Assembly: GCF_010586825.1 (NCBI RefSeq)
Contig: NZ_JAAAGB010000004.1
Coordinates: forward strand, 124,001-188,000
Source: Draconibacterium mangrovi
GTDB lineage: Bacteria; Bacteroidota; Bacteroidia; Bacteroidales; Prolixibacteraceae
Direction of reading: 5' to 3'
DNA length: 64,000 nt
Part shown: one piece after another, positions 1-8,887 of the stretch
Position numbering within the stretch: position 1 is the stretch's first letter
Layout of the letters: the number at the start of each line of letters is the position of its first letter
Translations under genes and position numbers: made by a program
Notes under the pieces: generated by a model
Database searches by the model: none
The model's input: the letters and a program-made list of their open reading frames with translations, nothing else
Told to the model about the DNA's origin: nothing

Positions 1-1110
1 GCTTATGTCTTCACTATAAGATTCGCTGTAATAATCCTCTGGTTTCAAGGTGATTGATGCCGTATATTTTCCGTAGGTAGTATCTCCAACAGTTATTACC
101 TCATTCATGTATGCTCTCAATCCGGTTATTGTTAGTTCAGACGCTGAGGCAGTGCCCGATCCGGTGAGAAAATAAACATTGTTCAATCCCATCTTTACAG
201 GAACCTGATTGTTAAAATACACTTCAACCTGGCTCATAATCTGTCTGTCTATAAAATAATCCTGGTACTTATTATTCCATTTAAAAGTAACGAGGATACT
301 GTTTTCGTTAACAATATTAACAGGAGCAATACACGAGCATAAATGTTGGGCCGCTGCAATGGATCCGCCCGGATTATAGCGAAGATCAACTACAAGATCT
401 GTAGCTCCCAGATTTACCAGATTTGAAAAAGCATTGTCAAGTGCGCTGTTAAAGTCCGGAATGTATTGAGCATAAAAAATATAGCCAATCTTTCTTCCAT
501 CATGTTCTACAATATTGGTAGTTAATACCGGATTAAGCGTTAATACCGACGATGTCAGGCTAAGCGTAGTATCGTGAGCAATTCCCTCCTGGGTTAATAC
601 CCCTAGTGTAATATTCATATTGTCGCTATATAACAGGTCAGTGTAGTTGGCGTCCGTAATATCAGCATTGTTCATCATCACAATTAAATCGCCACGTTCT
701 ATTCCGGCTGCAGAAGCTGGTGTTTCCGGGTAAACAAACTCAACAATAGCAAAAATGTTACCGGTGTTCGAGAAACGTCCAAATGCCAGCGACCAGCCGT
801 ATGTTTTTTCTGTACCTTCAAAACTGGCTTCAAGTGCATCAACATCATCTGTAATGTATGACCACTTGTCATCTGTATAAAGCAGTTTCTCGAAATAGGC
901 TTTTGAATCGGTTTCGTAGTTGTAGTCAATATCGGGCAATTTATCGTACCAGAAATAAACATCATTCATTGCCTCGTAAATGAATTTGTTTACCTTTTTT
1001 GTATATTCCGATGCCTCCGGCCCTTCGGGAGTCGGATCATCTTTTGAGCAGGCTGTAAAAACAGCCACAGCTACAAATAACAGTAATGTTGTTTTTGCTA
1101 AATTTTTCAT
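1..1110 (-). CDS. S41-family (C-terminal processing) peptidase lipoprotein, 3' end cut by the window
   Basis: The frame is open from the ATG at 1110 to the window edge (370 codons), so the C-terminus is missing. The N-terminus is a lipoprotein signal (hydrophobic run, then TAC with the lipidated Cys at residue 21). An S41 N-terminal region is followed by a PDZ-like part (about 120-180, with PASAAGIERGD) and the S41 core. The core shows VVDLRYNPGG (240-249) and the nucleophile region GTASASEL (319-326), then TTYGK with the general-base Lys at 348, as in CtpA/Prc enzymes. The protein should cut exported proteins near their C-termini on the periplasmic or outer face. The substrate is unknown. 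It lies 75 bp downstream of pgpH in the same direction. Confidence 0.88.
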   Translation of the reverse strand, partial: MKNLAKTTLLLFVAVAVFTACSKDDPTPEGPEASEYTKKVNKFIYEAMNDVYFWYDKLPDIDYNYETDSKAYFEKLLYTDDKWSYITDDVDALEASFEGTEKTYGWSLAFGRFSNTGNIFAIVEFVYPETPASAAGIERGDLIVMMNNADITDANYTDLLYSDNMNITLGVLTQEGIAHDTTLSLTSSVLTLNPVLTTNIVEHDGRKIGYIFYAQYIPDFNSALDNAFSNLVNLGATDLVVDLRYNPGGSIAAAQHLCSCIAPVNIVNENSILVTFKWNNKYQDYFIDRQIMSQVEVYFNNQVPVKMGLNNVYFLTGSGTASASELTITGLRAYMNEVITVGDTTYGKYTASITLKPEDYYSESYSEDIS

Positions 1111-1185
1111 AATGTATTCTCTTACGTCCATAATTTCTTTACAATCATTCTTATTTAACGCAGTAAGGGTTGTTTTCGTTTATTT

Positions 1186-3270
1186 CTACTGCTTTTTTCT
1201 CTTTTTTTCGTCGGGATATTCAATTCTGATATGGTAAATATTTATCAGTTTTTCTAAAAGTGTACGTTTAATTGTATTGATATCACTGAACGTCAGGTCT
1301 GAGTCATCCAGCTGTTTATCTTCAATTTTCTTGTCGATCATACTGTCGATAAGTGCCTTAAGGTTTTCGTGTGTTTTTTCTTTCATACTGCGCGATGCAG
1401 CTTCAATACCGTCAACCAGCATAACAACCGCAGCTTCTTTAGAGCGTGGAAGAGGACCGGGATAAGCAAACGCATTTTCATCAACTTCCTTATCCGGATT
1501 TTGTTCCTGGTGTTTCAGATAGAAATATTTTGCTTTTGTTGTTCCGTGATGTGTGGCAATAAACTCGATTATAACCGCCGGAAGTTTATGTTTCTGTGCC
1601 ATTTTAACCCCGTTTTTAACGTGGTCGATAATTACTTCGGCACTTTTTAAATGACTAATCCTGTCATGAGGATTCATTCCCATGGCCTGGTTTTCAATAA
1701 AGAAGTTGGGGCGTCCTATTTTGCCAATATCGTGGTAAAGTGCGCCAGCGCGAACCAAAAACGGATTTCCTCCAATACGCAGAATAACCTCTTCGGCAAG
1801 GTTGGCAATTTGCATTGAGTGCTGAAATGTTCCGGGCGCCTGCTCGGCCAGTTTTCGCAATAATGGCTGGTTACTATCCGATATTTCGATTAAGGTTACA
1901 TCCGAAACAAATCCAAAAAGTTTTTCGAAAATATATACCAGCGGATAAACCAACAGAATAAGAACACTGCTAATGGCGAACCATTTTAGCATCGAATAAT
2001 CGTAGGATATAAATGTTCCTTCGTGAATAAGATTTAGCGCCGTAAAGACAATTATGTAGGTTAAAAATACCCATAAGGCTGCCAATACCAGGTGAACGCG
2101 GCGATGCATTTTATTCAGGCTAAAAACCGCAATAAGGCCTGCCGACACTTGCAGCAGTATAAATTCGTAATTATTTGGTGCATAAAATCCCATTAACAGG
2201 GTGGTGATAATGAGCGTGAAAATGGCCGTTCGTGAATCGAAAAATGTTCGGATCATAATCGGGAACACCGCAAACGGAACCATGTAAATGTGCAGATTCG
2301 GGAAGGTGTTTATAAAGTTCGACAGCAAAATAGTTCCTGCCATAAGCATAAGCATAAAACTTAATTTATTCAGTTGCTGCAGAATATCGCGCCGGTACAG
2401 CAAAAGAAATACAAAAATGAAACTAAGAAGAACCGAAATTAGCAGGACTTTACCTATGGAAACCATGTAGCGGTTTACATCGTTACCACGTTCTTTTTCA
2501 TAACTGGCTTTTAACGATTCCAGCATTTGGTATTTCTCAGCATCCACAATTTCGCCTTCCAGTACAATTCGTTGCCCTTGTTTTACCATTCCACGGGTAA
2601 CCGATATGGATTGTGTTATTTCATCAATTTCTTTCCGACTGGTTTCGTTATCGTACGATAGGTTTGCTGTTATGTACCGTTCAAGATTAAGATTAGCCAG
2701 CCACGGGAAATTATTACCCTCGCTAACCAGGGATTGTCTGGTGTTTTGAAGTGCGTTATAAGCCGATTTTTCGGAATACAGCCGGTCAACATCTTCTTTC
2801 TGAACAATATTTCCGGTACGTTTATTAATCTCTTCTTTTCCCTTTAGCTCGTCATAAATATCCACAGAAAAGAGCAGTATACCGTTGCTGTATAATTCAT
2901 CGAGTTTTGTTGATAAAGTATCAAATATTTTTTTCTTAGTGGTATTTGTGGGGTCAATATCAAGTTCCATATCCTGACGGAGACGTGCTATACTTTCATT
3001 CTTTTGGGTAGTATCGTTAAAAAAATAGGGGACAAGTGAATTGATCTGCTCCGCTTTTTCGTCATCCAGTTCGTTTGCCGTTTTTAAAATGGCAAAGTCG
3101 AAAGGTGCCACAAGGTTCTCGTGGCGCCACGGAAACCCTCTCTGGTACTCGTATTTAAACTTTGGTTCTCCGGGCAAAATTAAATACAAAGCCACTGCCG
3201 TAAGTACAAATAACGATAACTGTAATAACAGTCGGGTGTAGCTTTTTAGTTTTCGCATTAATTTCTTCAT
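1186..3270 (-). CDS. pgpH: 7TM-HD cyclic-di-AMP phosphodiesterase, PgpH-like
   Basis: This 694-residue protein has the PgpH/YqfF layout: one N-terminal membrane segment (about 13-33), a large extracytoplasmic 7TMR-HDED domain (about 50-270), a bundle of membrane helices (about 270-460) and a C-terminal HD domain. The HD domain starts near 480 (GTFQHS), carries the metal-binding HD pair at 513-514 in LYHDIGK, and has a later THHGT. Characterised relatives hydrolyse c-di-AMP to pApA, linking the nucleotide to osmolyte balance and envelope stress. The assignment is by architecture; the c-di-AMP specificity is inferred. It is divergent from the C40 peptidase at 3462. Confidence 0.9.
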   Translation of the reverse strand: MKKLMRKLKSYTRLLLQLSLFVLTAVALYLILPGEPKFKYEYQRGFPWRHENLVAPFDFAILKTANELDDEKAEQINSLVPYFFNDTTQKNESIARLRQDMELDIDPTNTTKKKIFDTLSTKLDELYSNGILLFSVDIYDELKGKEEINKRTGNIVQKEDVDRLYSEKSAYNALQNTRQSLVSEGNNFPWLANLNLERYITANLSYDNETSRKEIDEITQSISVTRGMVKQGQRIVLEGEIVDAEKYQMLESLKASYEKERGNDVNRYMVSIGKVLLISVLLSFIFVFLLLYRRDILQQLNKLSFMLMLMAGTILLSNFINTFPNLHIYMVPFAVFPIMIRTFFDSRTAIFTLIITTLLMGFYAPNNYEFILLQVSAGLIAVFSLNKMHRRVHLVLAALWVFLTYIIVFTALNLIHEGTFISYDYSMLKWFAISSVLILLVYPLVYIFEKLFGFVSDVTLIEISDSNQPLLRKLAEQAPGTFQHSMQIANLAEEVILRIGGNPFLVRAGALYHDIGKIGRPNFFIENQAMGMNPHDRISHLKSAEVIIDHVKNGVKMAQKHKLPAVIIEFIATHHGTTKAKYFYLKHQEQNPDKEVDENAFAYPGPLPRSKEAAVVMLVDGIEAASRSMKEKTHENLKALIDSMIDKKIEDKQLDDSDLTFSDINTIKRTLLEKLINIYHIRIEYPDEKKRKKQ

Positions 3271-3393
3271 ATACCGAATATCGAAATTTTGATTTAAAAT
3301 ACCATCACTCTCATCTGCTTCTTTTTAAACTAACTCTTAATATCTAGTTGACAAATAAGGATTGCAGATAAGTTCGTAAAGCCCATTTTTTCT

Positions 3394-3401
3394 TAGTTTT
3401 G
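3394..3401 (+). promoter_or_regulatory. possible -7 element for the C40 peptidase
   Basis: TAGTTTTG fits the Bacteroidota -7 consensus TAnnTTTG and lies 60 bp before the ATG. No good TTG is seen 19 bp upstream, so support is weak. Confidence 0.3.
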
Positions 3402-3461
3402 TGTTAAACGCTTCAAACAGGTGCTATTCCTGTTTTACAAAATAAAATTAAGAAAATATTG

Positions 3462-4247
3462 ATGAACTACGGCATTTCCAATTTAAGTATTATTCCTGTT
3501 CGGCTCGAGCCTTCCGAAAAAAGCGAAATGGTTACACAGATTCTTTTTGGCGAACACTTTGAAATGCGCGAGCAAATGGTGGGCTGGACGAACGTTAAGC
3601 TGGCCTACGACGGTTACGAAGGCTGGGTTGATACGAAAATGATTACGCCGATATCAGTTCGTACATTAAACAAAATTGAAAATAGCCCAACTGCGGTTAC
3701 TTCCGATATTATTACCATTGTGCCGGTTAACGAAGAGCAAAACCTTATGCTGGCCGCCGGAAGTACATTGCCGGTTTGGCGGCCTTATCTAAAACAGTTT
3801 TCGGTAATACAAGACACATACCTGGCAACCGGAGATGTGATTTATGGTAAGCTGAAAAATGCACGTGAGATTGCTATTCAGCAAGCTTTGAAATATTTTA
3901 ATGCGCCGTATTTGTGGGGAGGAAGAACACCATTTGGAGTTGATTGCAGTGGCTTTACCCAAATTATTTACAAAATGATTGGCATTAAATTACCACGCGA
4001 TGCCAGCGAGCAGGTAAAAATTGGAACGGCCATGAGTTTTGTTGACGAGGCTGAGCCTGGCGATTTGGCTTTTTTCGATGACGAGGAAGGAAATATTGTT
4101 CATGTGGGAATTATCTGGAAACGAAATAAAATCATTCATGCATCGGGACAGGTGCGTATCGATAATGTTGATCAGTTTGGGATTTTTAATATTGATACGC
4201 AACGTTATACCCATAAAATGCGTGTAATGAAAAAAATAATTGAATAA
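3462..4247 (+). CDS. SH3-domain NlpC/P60 (C40) peptidase
   Basis: The 261-residue product has SH3b-like segments (about 1-125) and a C-terminal NlpC/P60 domain. Catalytic residues are visible: Cys162 in VDCSGFTQ, His214 in IVHVG and probably His226 in IIHASG. Such enzymes cleave gamma-D-glutamyl bonds in murein peptides. No signal peptide is seen, so it may act in the cytoplasm on recycled muropeptides, as YkfC-type enzymes do (inference). A TTG one codon upstream (3459) would add only one Met; the ATG at 3462 is preferred. A tiny membrane peptide gene follows after one base. Confidence 0.9.
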   Translation: MNYGISNLSIIPVRLEPSEKSEMVTQILFGEHFEMREQMVGWTNVKLAYDGYEGWVDTKMITPISVRTLNKIENSPTAVTSDIITIVPVNEEQNLMLAAGSTLPVWRPYLKQFSVIQDTYLATGDVIYGKLKNAREIAIQQALKYFNAPYLWGGRTPFGVDCSGFTQIIYKMIGIKLPRDASEQVKIGTAMSFVDEAEPGDLAFFDDEEGNIVHVGIIWKRNKIIHASGQVRIDNVDQFGIFNIDTQRYTHKMRVMKKIIE

Positions 4248-4248
4248 A

Positions 4249-4341
4249 ATGGAACACATTGAGTTTGTTATTTATGTTGCCCTTTTTGTAGCCGCCGTTT
4301 ACCTGGTAGTAAAACACTGGAAAACAGGTCGCAAAAAGTAA
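4249..4341 (+). CDS. possible 30-residue single-span membrane peptide
   Basis: An ATG one base after the stop codon of the C40 peptidase opens a 30-codon frame ending in TAA. The product has an acidic start (MEHIEF), a hydrophobic span (VIYVALFVAAVYLVV) and a basic tail (KHWKTGRKK). That is a plausible single transmembrane helix with its C-terminus in the cytoplasm by the positive-inside rule. Tight spacing suggests translational coupling. No family is recognised and it may be chance. Confidence 0.4.
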   Translation: MEHIEFVIYVALFVAAVYLVVKHWKTGRKK

Positions 4342-4483
4342 CTGATGAATAAATGGTTAATCTGAATCAGATTGAAAAGGTTGGTGTAGATTTGATTAAT
4401 GCTATGCCTGAATTCTGATGACTTTCTAGGTTCTACACTATTTCCTTATTTTAATCCTTCGCAATTATCCTTAATCCTTTAAA

Positions 4484-4900
4484 ATGTATACCTATAAATA
4501 TCCACGCGCAGCCCTTACCGTTGATGCCATAGTTTATGTAAAATCCGAACCAACAACTTTCGTTTTGCTGATTGAGAGGGGGAGGGAGCCCTACAAAAAC
4601 AAATGGGCACTGCCCGGCGGTTTTGTTGATTTGGACGAGACACTGGAAAAAGCATGTATTCGTGAGTTGGAAGAAGAAACCGGTTTGCAGGTGGAAAAGA
4701 TGCAGCAGTTCAGGGCTTATGATGCCATCAACCGCGATCCGCGTCATCGGACTATTTCTGTGGTTTATTCGGTGGAAATAGAAGACCAGAAGCCGGTAAT
4801 AGGCAGCGATGATGCTGCACAGGCAAAGTGGTTCCCAATTAATGATTTACCCAAACTGGCATTTGATCACGCTGAGATTTTAGCCGATTTCTTTAAGTAA
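4484..4900 (+). CDS. Nudix hydrolase
   Basis: The 138-residue protein is a single Nudix domain. The Nudix box runs from GGFVDLDETLEKAC into RELEEETGL, matching GX5EX7REUXEEXGU with all metal-binding glutamates present. The start (PRAALTVDAIVY) and the ending (WFPINDLPKLAFDHAEIL) resemble ADP-ribose or 8-oxo-dGTP pyrophosphatase-type enzymes. The substrate cannot be told from sequence. A strong hairpin follows the stop codon, and the next gene is convergent. Confidence 0.9.
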   Translation: MYTYKYPRAALTVDAIVYVKSEPTTFVLLIERGREPYKNKWALPGGFVDLDETLEKACIRELEEETGLQVEKMQQFRAYDAINRDPRHRTISVVYSVEIEDQKPVIGSDDAAQAKWFPINDLPKLAFDHAEILADFFK

Positions 4901-4940
4901 AAATAGCGGTAAAGAATTGTGAAATCTATACCGCTATTTC
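4899..4940. terminator. bidirectional terminator between Nudix gene and dipeptidase
   Basis: Perfect 11-bp arms AAATAGCGGTA and TACCGCTATTT enclose an AT-rich loop between two convergent genes. T-rich sequence follows on the + side and A-rich sequence on the other, so it can serve both. Confidence 0.7.
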
Positions 4941-4962
4941 GTTTTCTATAATTAGAATGCTT

Positions 4963-6573
4963 CTAAAACTTCCAACGCATATCAACCCAGAGTTTGTCGC
5001 CAAGTTCCCACCAGCGGTTTATTGTCGAGCGTAACGAAGCATTACTGTAACCGGTCAAATATTCGCGGCACAATTGTGTAGGATTACCATTTGCTGCATT
5101 TTCCTTGTCTTTTTTCAGCAATTCCATGGCGCGACTTTCAACAAATTCAGTTTCATTCAGTACCTGGTTTTCAAAGGCTGCAACTTCCGGCTCAACTAGC
5201 TCTTTTCCGGTGCCCCAGTTTACCAAAGCCAAACGGTTGGCGCGGGTAAATGCCCACATGGCCGACTGGCGACTAAAATGTTTATGTCCGCAATAGTTGT
5301 AAGCATCGGGTAAACTCAGGTTGCCACAATAAATGGGCACACGTGGCGATAAACGCGGAATGTCGAGGCTAAACCACACTTTGCCACCAATTTCGTCAGG
5401 CAGATCATCGCGTAGTTGTGCAATCCACGAATACGAACAATACTGTACCGAAATGGGGCGATGCCGATAAACTGAATTCTCTTCCAGGGCATTCATTAAA
5501 TCACGCTTGTCTTTTGCCAGCCATGGGTGTGCCGCCGGACTGATAATCGTATCGGTTACTTCTTCGCCATCGTCGTTCTTCGTTTTGTGCGCAACTTTCA
5601 GCTTACGGATCATTTCGTATTCGGTACCGTCATAGGTTTGTTTGTACAGCGCAATCACATCGCTGATATTAACTTTTTTCTCTACTTTCACCGAGAACGG
5701 CAATTCATCGGCATCGAATTTCAAATTCAAACCGGGGGCCATCGAACTCAACACAAAATACTCGCGAATATCAAATGGTTTTTCTCCGCTGTAGGCCTTC
5801 CAGAATTTAAATGTTTCCTTTCCATCCCAGTATCCCAGCTCTTTGGCTACCTCAAAAACATTGTCGGAAGCCATATAATAATCCGGATTATCAAGATTGA
5901 GTTCGCCTATTCTTGGAATATTTGCGGATATTCCCACATGGTCATCCGGAATACGTTGAGCAGCCCAAACGCCACCAATTTTATCCGGGCCTTCGCCAAA
6001 AATCTCCAGCTGCCAAACCTCTTTTGTGTCGGCGATGGTTATACATTCGCCGTAGTCGGCAAAACCATACTCTTTAATCAGTTCGCCAATAAGTTTTATG
6101 GCATCGCGTGCTTTTGTGCAACGCTGCAGCGCAATACGTTCCAGTTCTTCAATCAGAAAAAGACCGTTTTCATTATGCAATTCTTTGCGACCGGTAATTG
6201 TTGTTTCGCCAATGGCCAGTTGTTTTTCGTTGATACAAGGATACGCGGTGTTCAAATACGCGTAGGTTTCGCGTACCTCGGGAATTTCACCTTTTAGTTC
6301 CATTCCGTCCATACTCCATGCGGTGTGCGTGTGCATGGTTCCCCAATAAACTTTGTGAGTTGTGTCGCGGTCGAATTTTTGAGCCGGCACAAAATTTACC
6401 CAGGTGCGGTAATAGGCGTCGCAGGTGTGTGCCGTAATCACCGAACCGTCGTCGGTGGCATCTTTCCCAAACATGATGCTGGTGCAGCTTTCGTTCCTGT
6501 TATCGTCGGGTTGGGCAAACAAAAATGATGCTGATGACAGTACCAGCATCACGAGTAAAGATATTCGTAACAT
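4963..6573 (-). CDS. C69-family dipeptidase (PepD-like), exported
   Basis: The 536-residue protein begins with a signal peptide (1-20, ending FLFA before QPDD). It then shows the U34/C69 signature CTSIMFGKDAT with the catalytic Cys at residue 30. In this Ntn-hydrolase family that Cys becomes the N-terminal nucleophile after propeptide removal. Further family features are GSVITAHTCD, the FADYGECITIADTKEVWQLE segment and a C-terminal FENQVLNE region. It should cleave dipeptides in the periplasm or outside. Monocistronic: convergent with the Nudix gene and carrying its own promoter. Confidence 0.9.
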   Translation of the reverse strand: MLRISLLVMLVLSSASFLFAQPDDNRNESCTSIMFGKDATDDGSVITAHTCDAYYRTWVNFVPAQKFDRDTTHKVYWGTMHTHTAWSMDGMELKGEIPEVRETYAYLNTAYPCINEKQLAIGETTITGRKELHNENGLFLIEELERIALQRCTKARDAIKLIGELIKEYGFADYGECITIADTKEVWQLEIFGEGPDKIGGVWAAQRIPDDHVGISANIPRIGELNLDNPDYYMASDNVFEVAKELGYWDGKETFKFWKAYSGEKPFDIREYFVLSSMAPGLNLKFDADELPFSVKVEKKVNISDVIALYKQTYDGTEYEMIRKLKVAHKTKNDDGEEVTDTIISPAAHPWLAKDKRDLMNALEENSVYRHRPISVQYCSYSWIAQLRDDLPDEIGGKVWFSLDIPRLSPRVPIYCGNLSLPDAYNYCGHKHFSRQSAMWAFTRANRLALVNWGTGKELVEPEVAAFENQVLNETEFVESRAMELLKKDKENAANGNPTQLCREYLTGYSNASLRSTINRWWELGDKLWVDMRWKF

Positions 6574-6589
6574 AGTGCAAAGTTTTGCC

Positions 6590-6619
6590 CAAATTTAATA
6601 GAATTGGCAGGCGGAGCAA
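6590..6619 (-). promoter_or_regulatory. Bacteroidota-type promoter of the C69 dipeptidase
   Basis: Read on the minus strand: TTG (6619-6617), 19 bp, then TAAATTTG (6597-6590), an exact TAnnTTTG -7 box. Transcription would start near 6583, giving about a 10-nt leader before the ATG at 6573. Confidence 0.7.
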
Positions 6620-6677
6620 ATTATTTTGACATTATGTGAAGAATTTTGTTGAAAGATTGACAAAATTATTGCGGTTG

Positions 6678-7616
6678 TTAATGCCCGTCAATTCCGTGAA
6701 GCATCAGAAACGAATGCATCAGAATTTTATGAATTTCGGTTAAATATTCGTTTACGGCTTTAGTACTGCCCGGCAACGAAAATACCAGTGTTTTGTTTTT
6801 AACTCCGGCAATTGAACGGCTAAGTAGTGCGTTAGGTTTTTCCGCGCCATATTTCAACCGGATGTGATCCATAATTCCCGGAATTTCCAAATCGATAAAG
6901 TTTTGGATGATAACCGGAGCAATATCGCGCGGTCCGATTCCAGTGCTTCCGGTGGTATAAATAATATCGTATCCGTCGTTAACAGCATTTTGTAGTTCGG
7001 CTTCCAATAACTCTTTTTCGTCAGGAATTACAGTGCGCGAAGTTTCGCACAGGTATGTTTTTGATACAAAAAAGTCTTTACTAAGTTTCTCGAGAAGTGG
7101 TCCGCTTTTGTCTTTGTAAATGCCTTGGTAAGCGCGGTCGCTAAGAGTAATGACTTTTATACGGAATGTTTTTGGGATGTATACCAACTCATCGTATTCA
7201 GAAAGTGTTCCCGGTTTTATTACCCGGCAAAAGATCCCTTCTTTGGGCATCACACATTTTCCTGCCAGTTGAAAAATTTCACAGTTATCGCCGTGGCATT
7301 TTTTCCCGATTTGCGTTACTTCCAACTCCACGCTGCCTGCCCTGAACCGATCAAAAGGCATGGCTTTATGCACAGCAATTCCTTCCGTGGTAATGTTTTC
7401 GGCAAACTCGCCAAATTTGATTTCGCGGCCCAGTTCTCCTTCAAAACTTTTAATGCTTTCTGCAGCCAGTAAACTTATTTGTCGGTGCCATTTCCCGGCG
7501 TGCGCATCACCTTCAATGCCATCAAGGTTTAGTTTTAATTCTTTGCGCGGAGTTTTGATCGTGCCTTTTTTCTCCGAAATATTTAGTGATTTTATTTTAC
7601 AGGTTTGTGCTTCCAT
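6678..7616 (-). CDS. MOSC domain - MogA/MoaB fusion, molybdenum cofactor handling
   Basis: This 312-residue fusion has an N-terminal MOSC domain (about 1-150) and a C-terminal MogA/MoaB-type domain (about 152-312). The MOSC part shows GIEGDAHAGKWHRQISLL and a Cys-rich stretch with KCHGDNC. The second part shows ITLSDRAYQG, TTGSTGIGPRDIAP and a late SLPGSTKAV. MogA/MoaB domains adenylylate molybdopterin before metal insertion; MOSC domains bind Moco or sulfur-carrying cysteines. It is the last gene of the Moco operon, 8 nt after moaC. The pairing suggests coupled processing or sulfur handling of the cofactor, which is inference. Confidence 0.9.
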   Translation of the reverse strand: MEAQTCKIKSLNISEKKGTIKTPRKELKLNLDGIEGDAHAGKWHRQISLLAAESIKSFEGELGREIKFGEFAENITTEGIAVHKAMPFDRFRAGSVELEVTQIGKKCHGDNCEIFQLAGKCVMPKEGIFCRVIKPGTLSEYDELVYIPKTFRIKVITLSDRAYQGIYKDKSGPLLEKLSKDFFVSKTYLCETSRTVIPDEKELLEAELQNAVNDGYDIIYTTGSTGIGPRDIAPVIIQNFIDLEIPGIMDHIRLKYGAEKPNALLSRSIAGVKNKTLVFSLPGSTKAVNEYLTEIHKILMHSFLMLHGIDGH

Positions 7617-7624
7617 TTCTGTAG

Positions 7625-8071
7625 TTATATTTTCTCCTTAAAGTCAAGTTTTACGTCTCCCATTACCATGTTTTTGTCAACAGCTTTACACATGTCGTAA
7701 ATGGTCAGCAATGCAACATTCACGGCAGTTAATGCCTCCATTTCAACGCCGGTTTGCCCGATACATTTGGTCAAACTTTTTACCAAAACGCCATTTTCCT
7801 GAACTTCAGCTTTTACCTCAACTTTGGTAAGCTGCAGTGGGTGACAAAGCGGAATCAGCCTTGATGTTTCTTTTGCGGCCTGAATTCCGGCGATTTCCGC
7901 AATGGTGATTACATCGCCTTTTTTTATCAGGCTTTCGTTAATCAGCCGAATGGTTTCGGGTTGTAAGGCAATAAACCCCGATGCTTTGGCGGTGCGTACC
8001 TGTTGCGGTTTGTGGCCCACATCCACCATATTGGCTTTTCCTTCGTCGTTGATATGTGATAATTGGCTCAT
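7625..8071 (-). CDS. moaC: cyclic pyranopterin monophosphate synthase MoaC
   Basis: The 148-residue product is colinear with MoaC: MVDVGHKPQQVRTAKASG near the N-terminus, LIPLCHPLQLTKVEV in the middle, and TGVEMEALTAVNVALLTIYDMCKA carrying the active-site helix and conserved Asp. MoaC rearranges the MoaA product 3',8-cyclo-GTP into cyclic pyranopterin monophosphate, the second step of the pathway. It lies 3 nt after moaA and 8 nt before the MOSC-MogA gene, so cotranscription is very likely. Confidence 0.96.
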   Translation of the reverse strand: MSQLSHINDEGKANMVDVGHKPQQVRTAKASGFIALQPETIRLINESLIKKGDVITIAEIAGIQAAKETSRLIPLCHPLQLTKVEVKAEVQENGVLVKSLTKCIGQTGVEMEALTAVNVALLTIYDMCKAVDKNMVMGDVKLDFKEKI

Positions 8072-8074
8072 ATT

Positions 8075-8887
8075 TTATCCTCCAATATTTGAAAAATCGT
8101 GTGATTCTGTTCCTACTCCTTTTTCCGGTTTGTTTTCCAGGGCCTGGTTGTATGCTTCTTCAATGCCCAATTCGCGGGTGCTATATCGTTGTCCAGAATG
8201 CAGGCACGGAACGATAAATCCGTCGGCAGTTAAACGCAGGCGGTTACATATTGTGCAAATGCCACCTAAACCGCCGTCAACGGCATAAAACTCGCCGGTG
8301 CGTAAATCCATTTGGCGAATGAAACGCAACTTCAGTCCATTCTTTTGGCAGAACTCCCGTACTTCCTGTTCGTCCACTTCATTCTCACCCGGAATACGTA
8401 CAAAGTTTATTTTCACCGGAAGAAGTCCGGCTTCGGTTGCTGCGTCTATTCCGCGCAGAACATCATCAAGCTCTCCAATCCGGGTAATTTTTTTGAATTT
8501 TTCAGGATTCATGGTATCCAGACTGATGTTCACCCGTTTTAACCCGGCAGCCTTTAAAGCTTTGGCATAGCGCGGCAAAAGAACACCATTAGTTGTCATT
8601 CCAATATCATCAATCTCCGGAATGGCTGAAAGCATACTGATCAGCTCCGGAAGATCTTTGCGTACCAATGGTTCGCCTCCGGTAATTCGGAGTTTGCGAA
8701 TGCCAAGTTTAACTCCTGCCTTAACGATATCGGTAATTTCGTCAAACGAAAGAATATCCTCATGTTTTTTTAAAGGCAAACCTTCGGCCGGCATACAGTA
8801 TTCGCACCGGAAATTACAACGATCGGTAACCGAAATACGCAGGTAGTTGATATGTCTGTTAAAGCGGTCGTACATATGCAAGTTCAT
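8075..8887 (-). CDS. moaA: GTP 3',8-cyclase MoaA, short form
   Basis: Radical SAM enzyme for the first Moco step. The N-terminal cluster motif is CNFRCEYC (CX3CX2C), and the C-terminal cluster motif CTIC-X13-C encloses NRLRL, whose two Arg residues bind GTP in known structures. The protein ends in GG, as functional MoaA must. A frame open to 8950 would add 21 residues translated from inside moeA; the ATG at 8887 (MNLHMYDRF) or at 8875 is preferred, overlapping the moeA end by 17-29 bp. With about 270 residues it is about 50 shorter than E. coli MoaA: the segment between FIRQM and the C-terminal cluster is much reduced. Confidence 0.93.
   Translation of the reverse strand: MNLHMYDRFNRHINYLRISVTDRCNFRCEYCMPAEGLPLKKHEDILSFDEITDIVKAGVKLGIRKLRITGGEPLVRKDLPELISMLSAIPEIDDIGMTTNGVLLPRYAKALKAAGLKRVNISLDTMNPEKFKKITRIGELDDVLRGIDAATEAGLLPVKINFVRIPGENEVDEQEVREFCQKNGLKLRFIRQMDLRTGEFYAVDGGLGGICTICNRLRLTADGFIVPCLHSGQRYSTRELGIEEAYNQALENKPEKGVGTESHDFSNIGG

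Noticed and set aside
5527-6297. 256-codon rightward reading frame
   Set aside because: It lies wholly opposite the C69 dipeptidase, whose motifs are clear, and its translation has no domain or start context.
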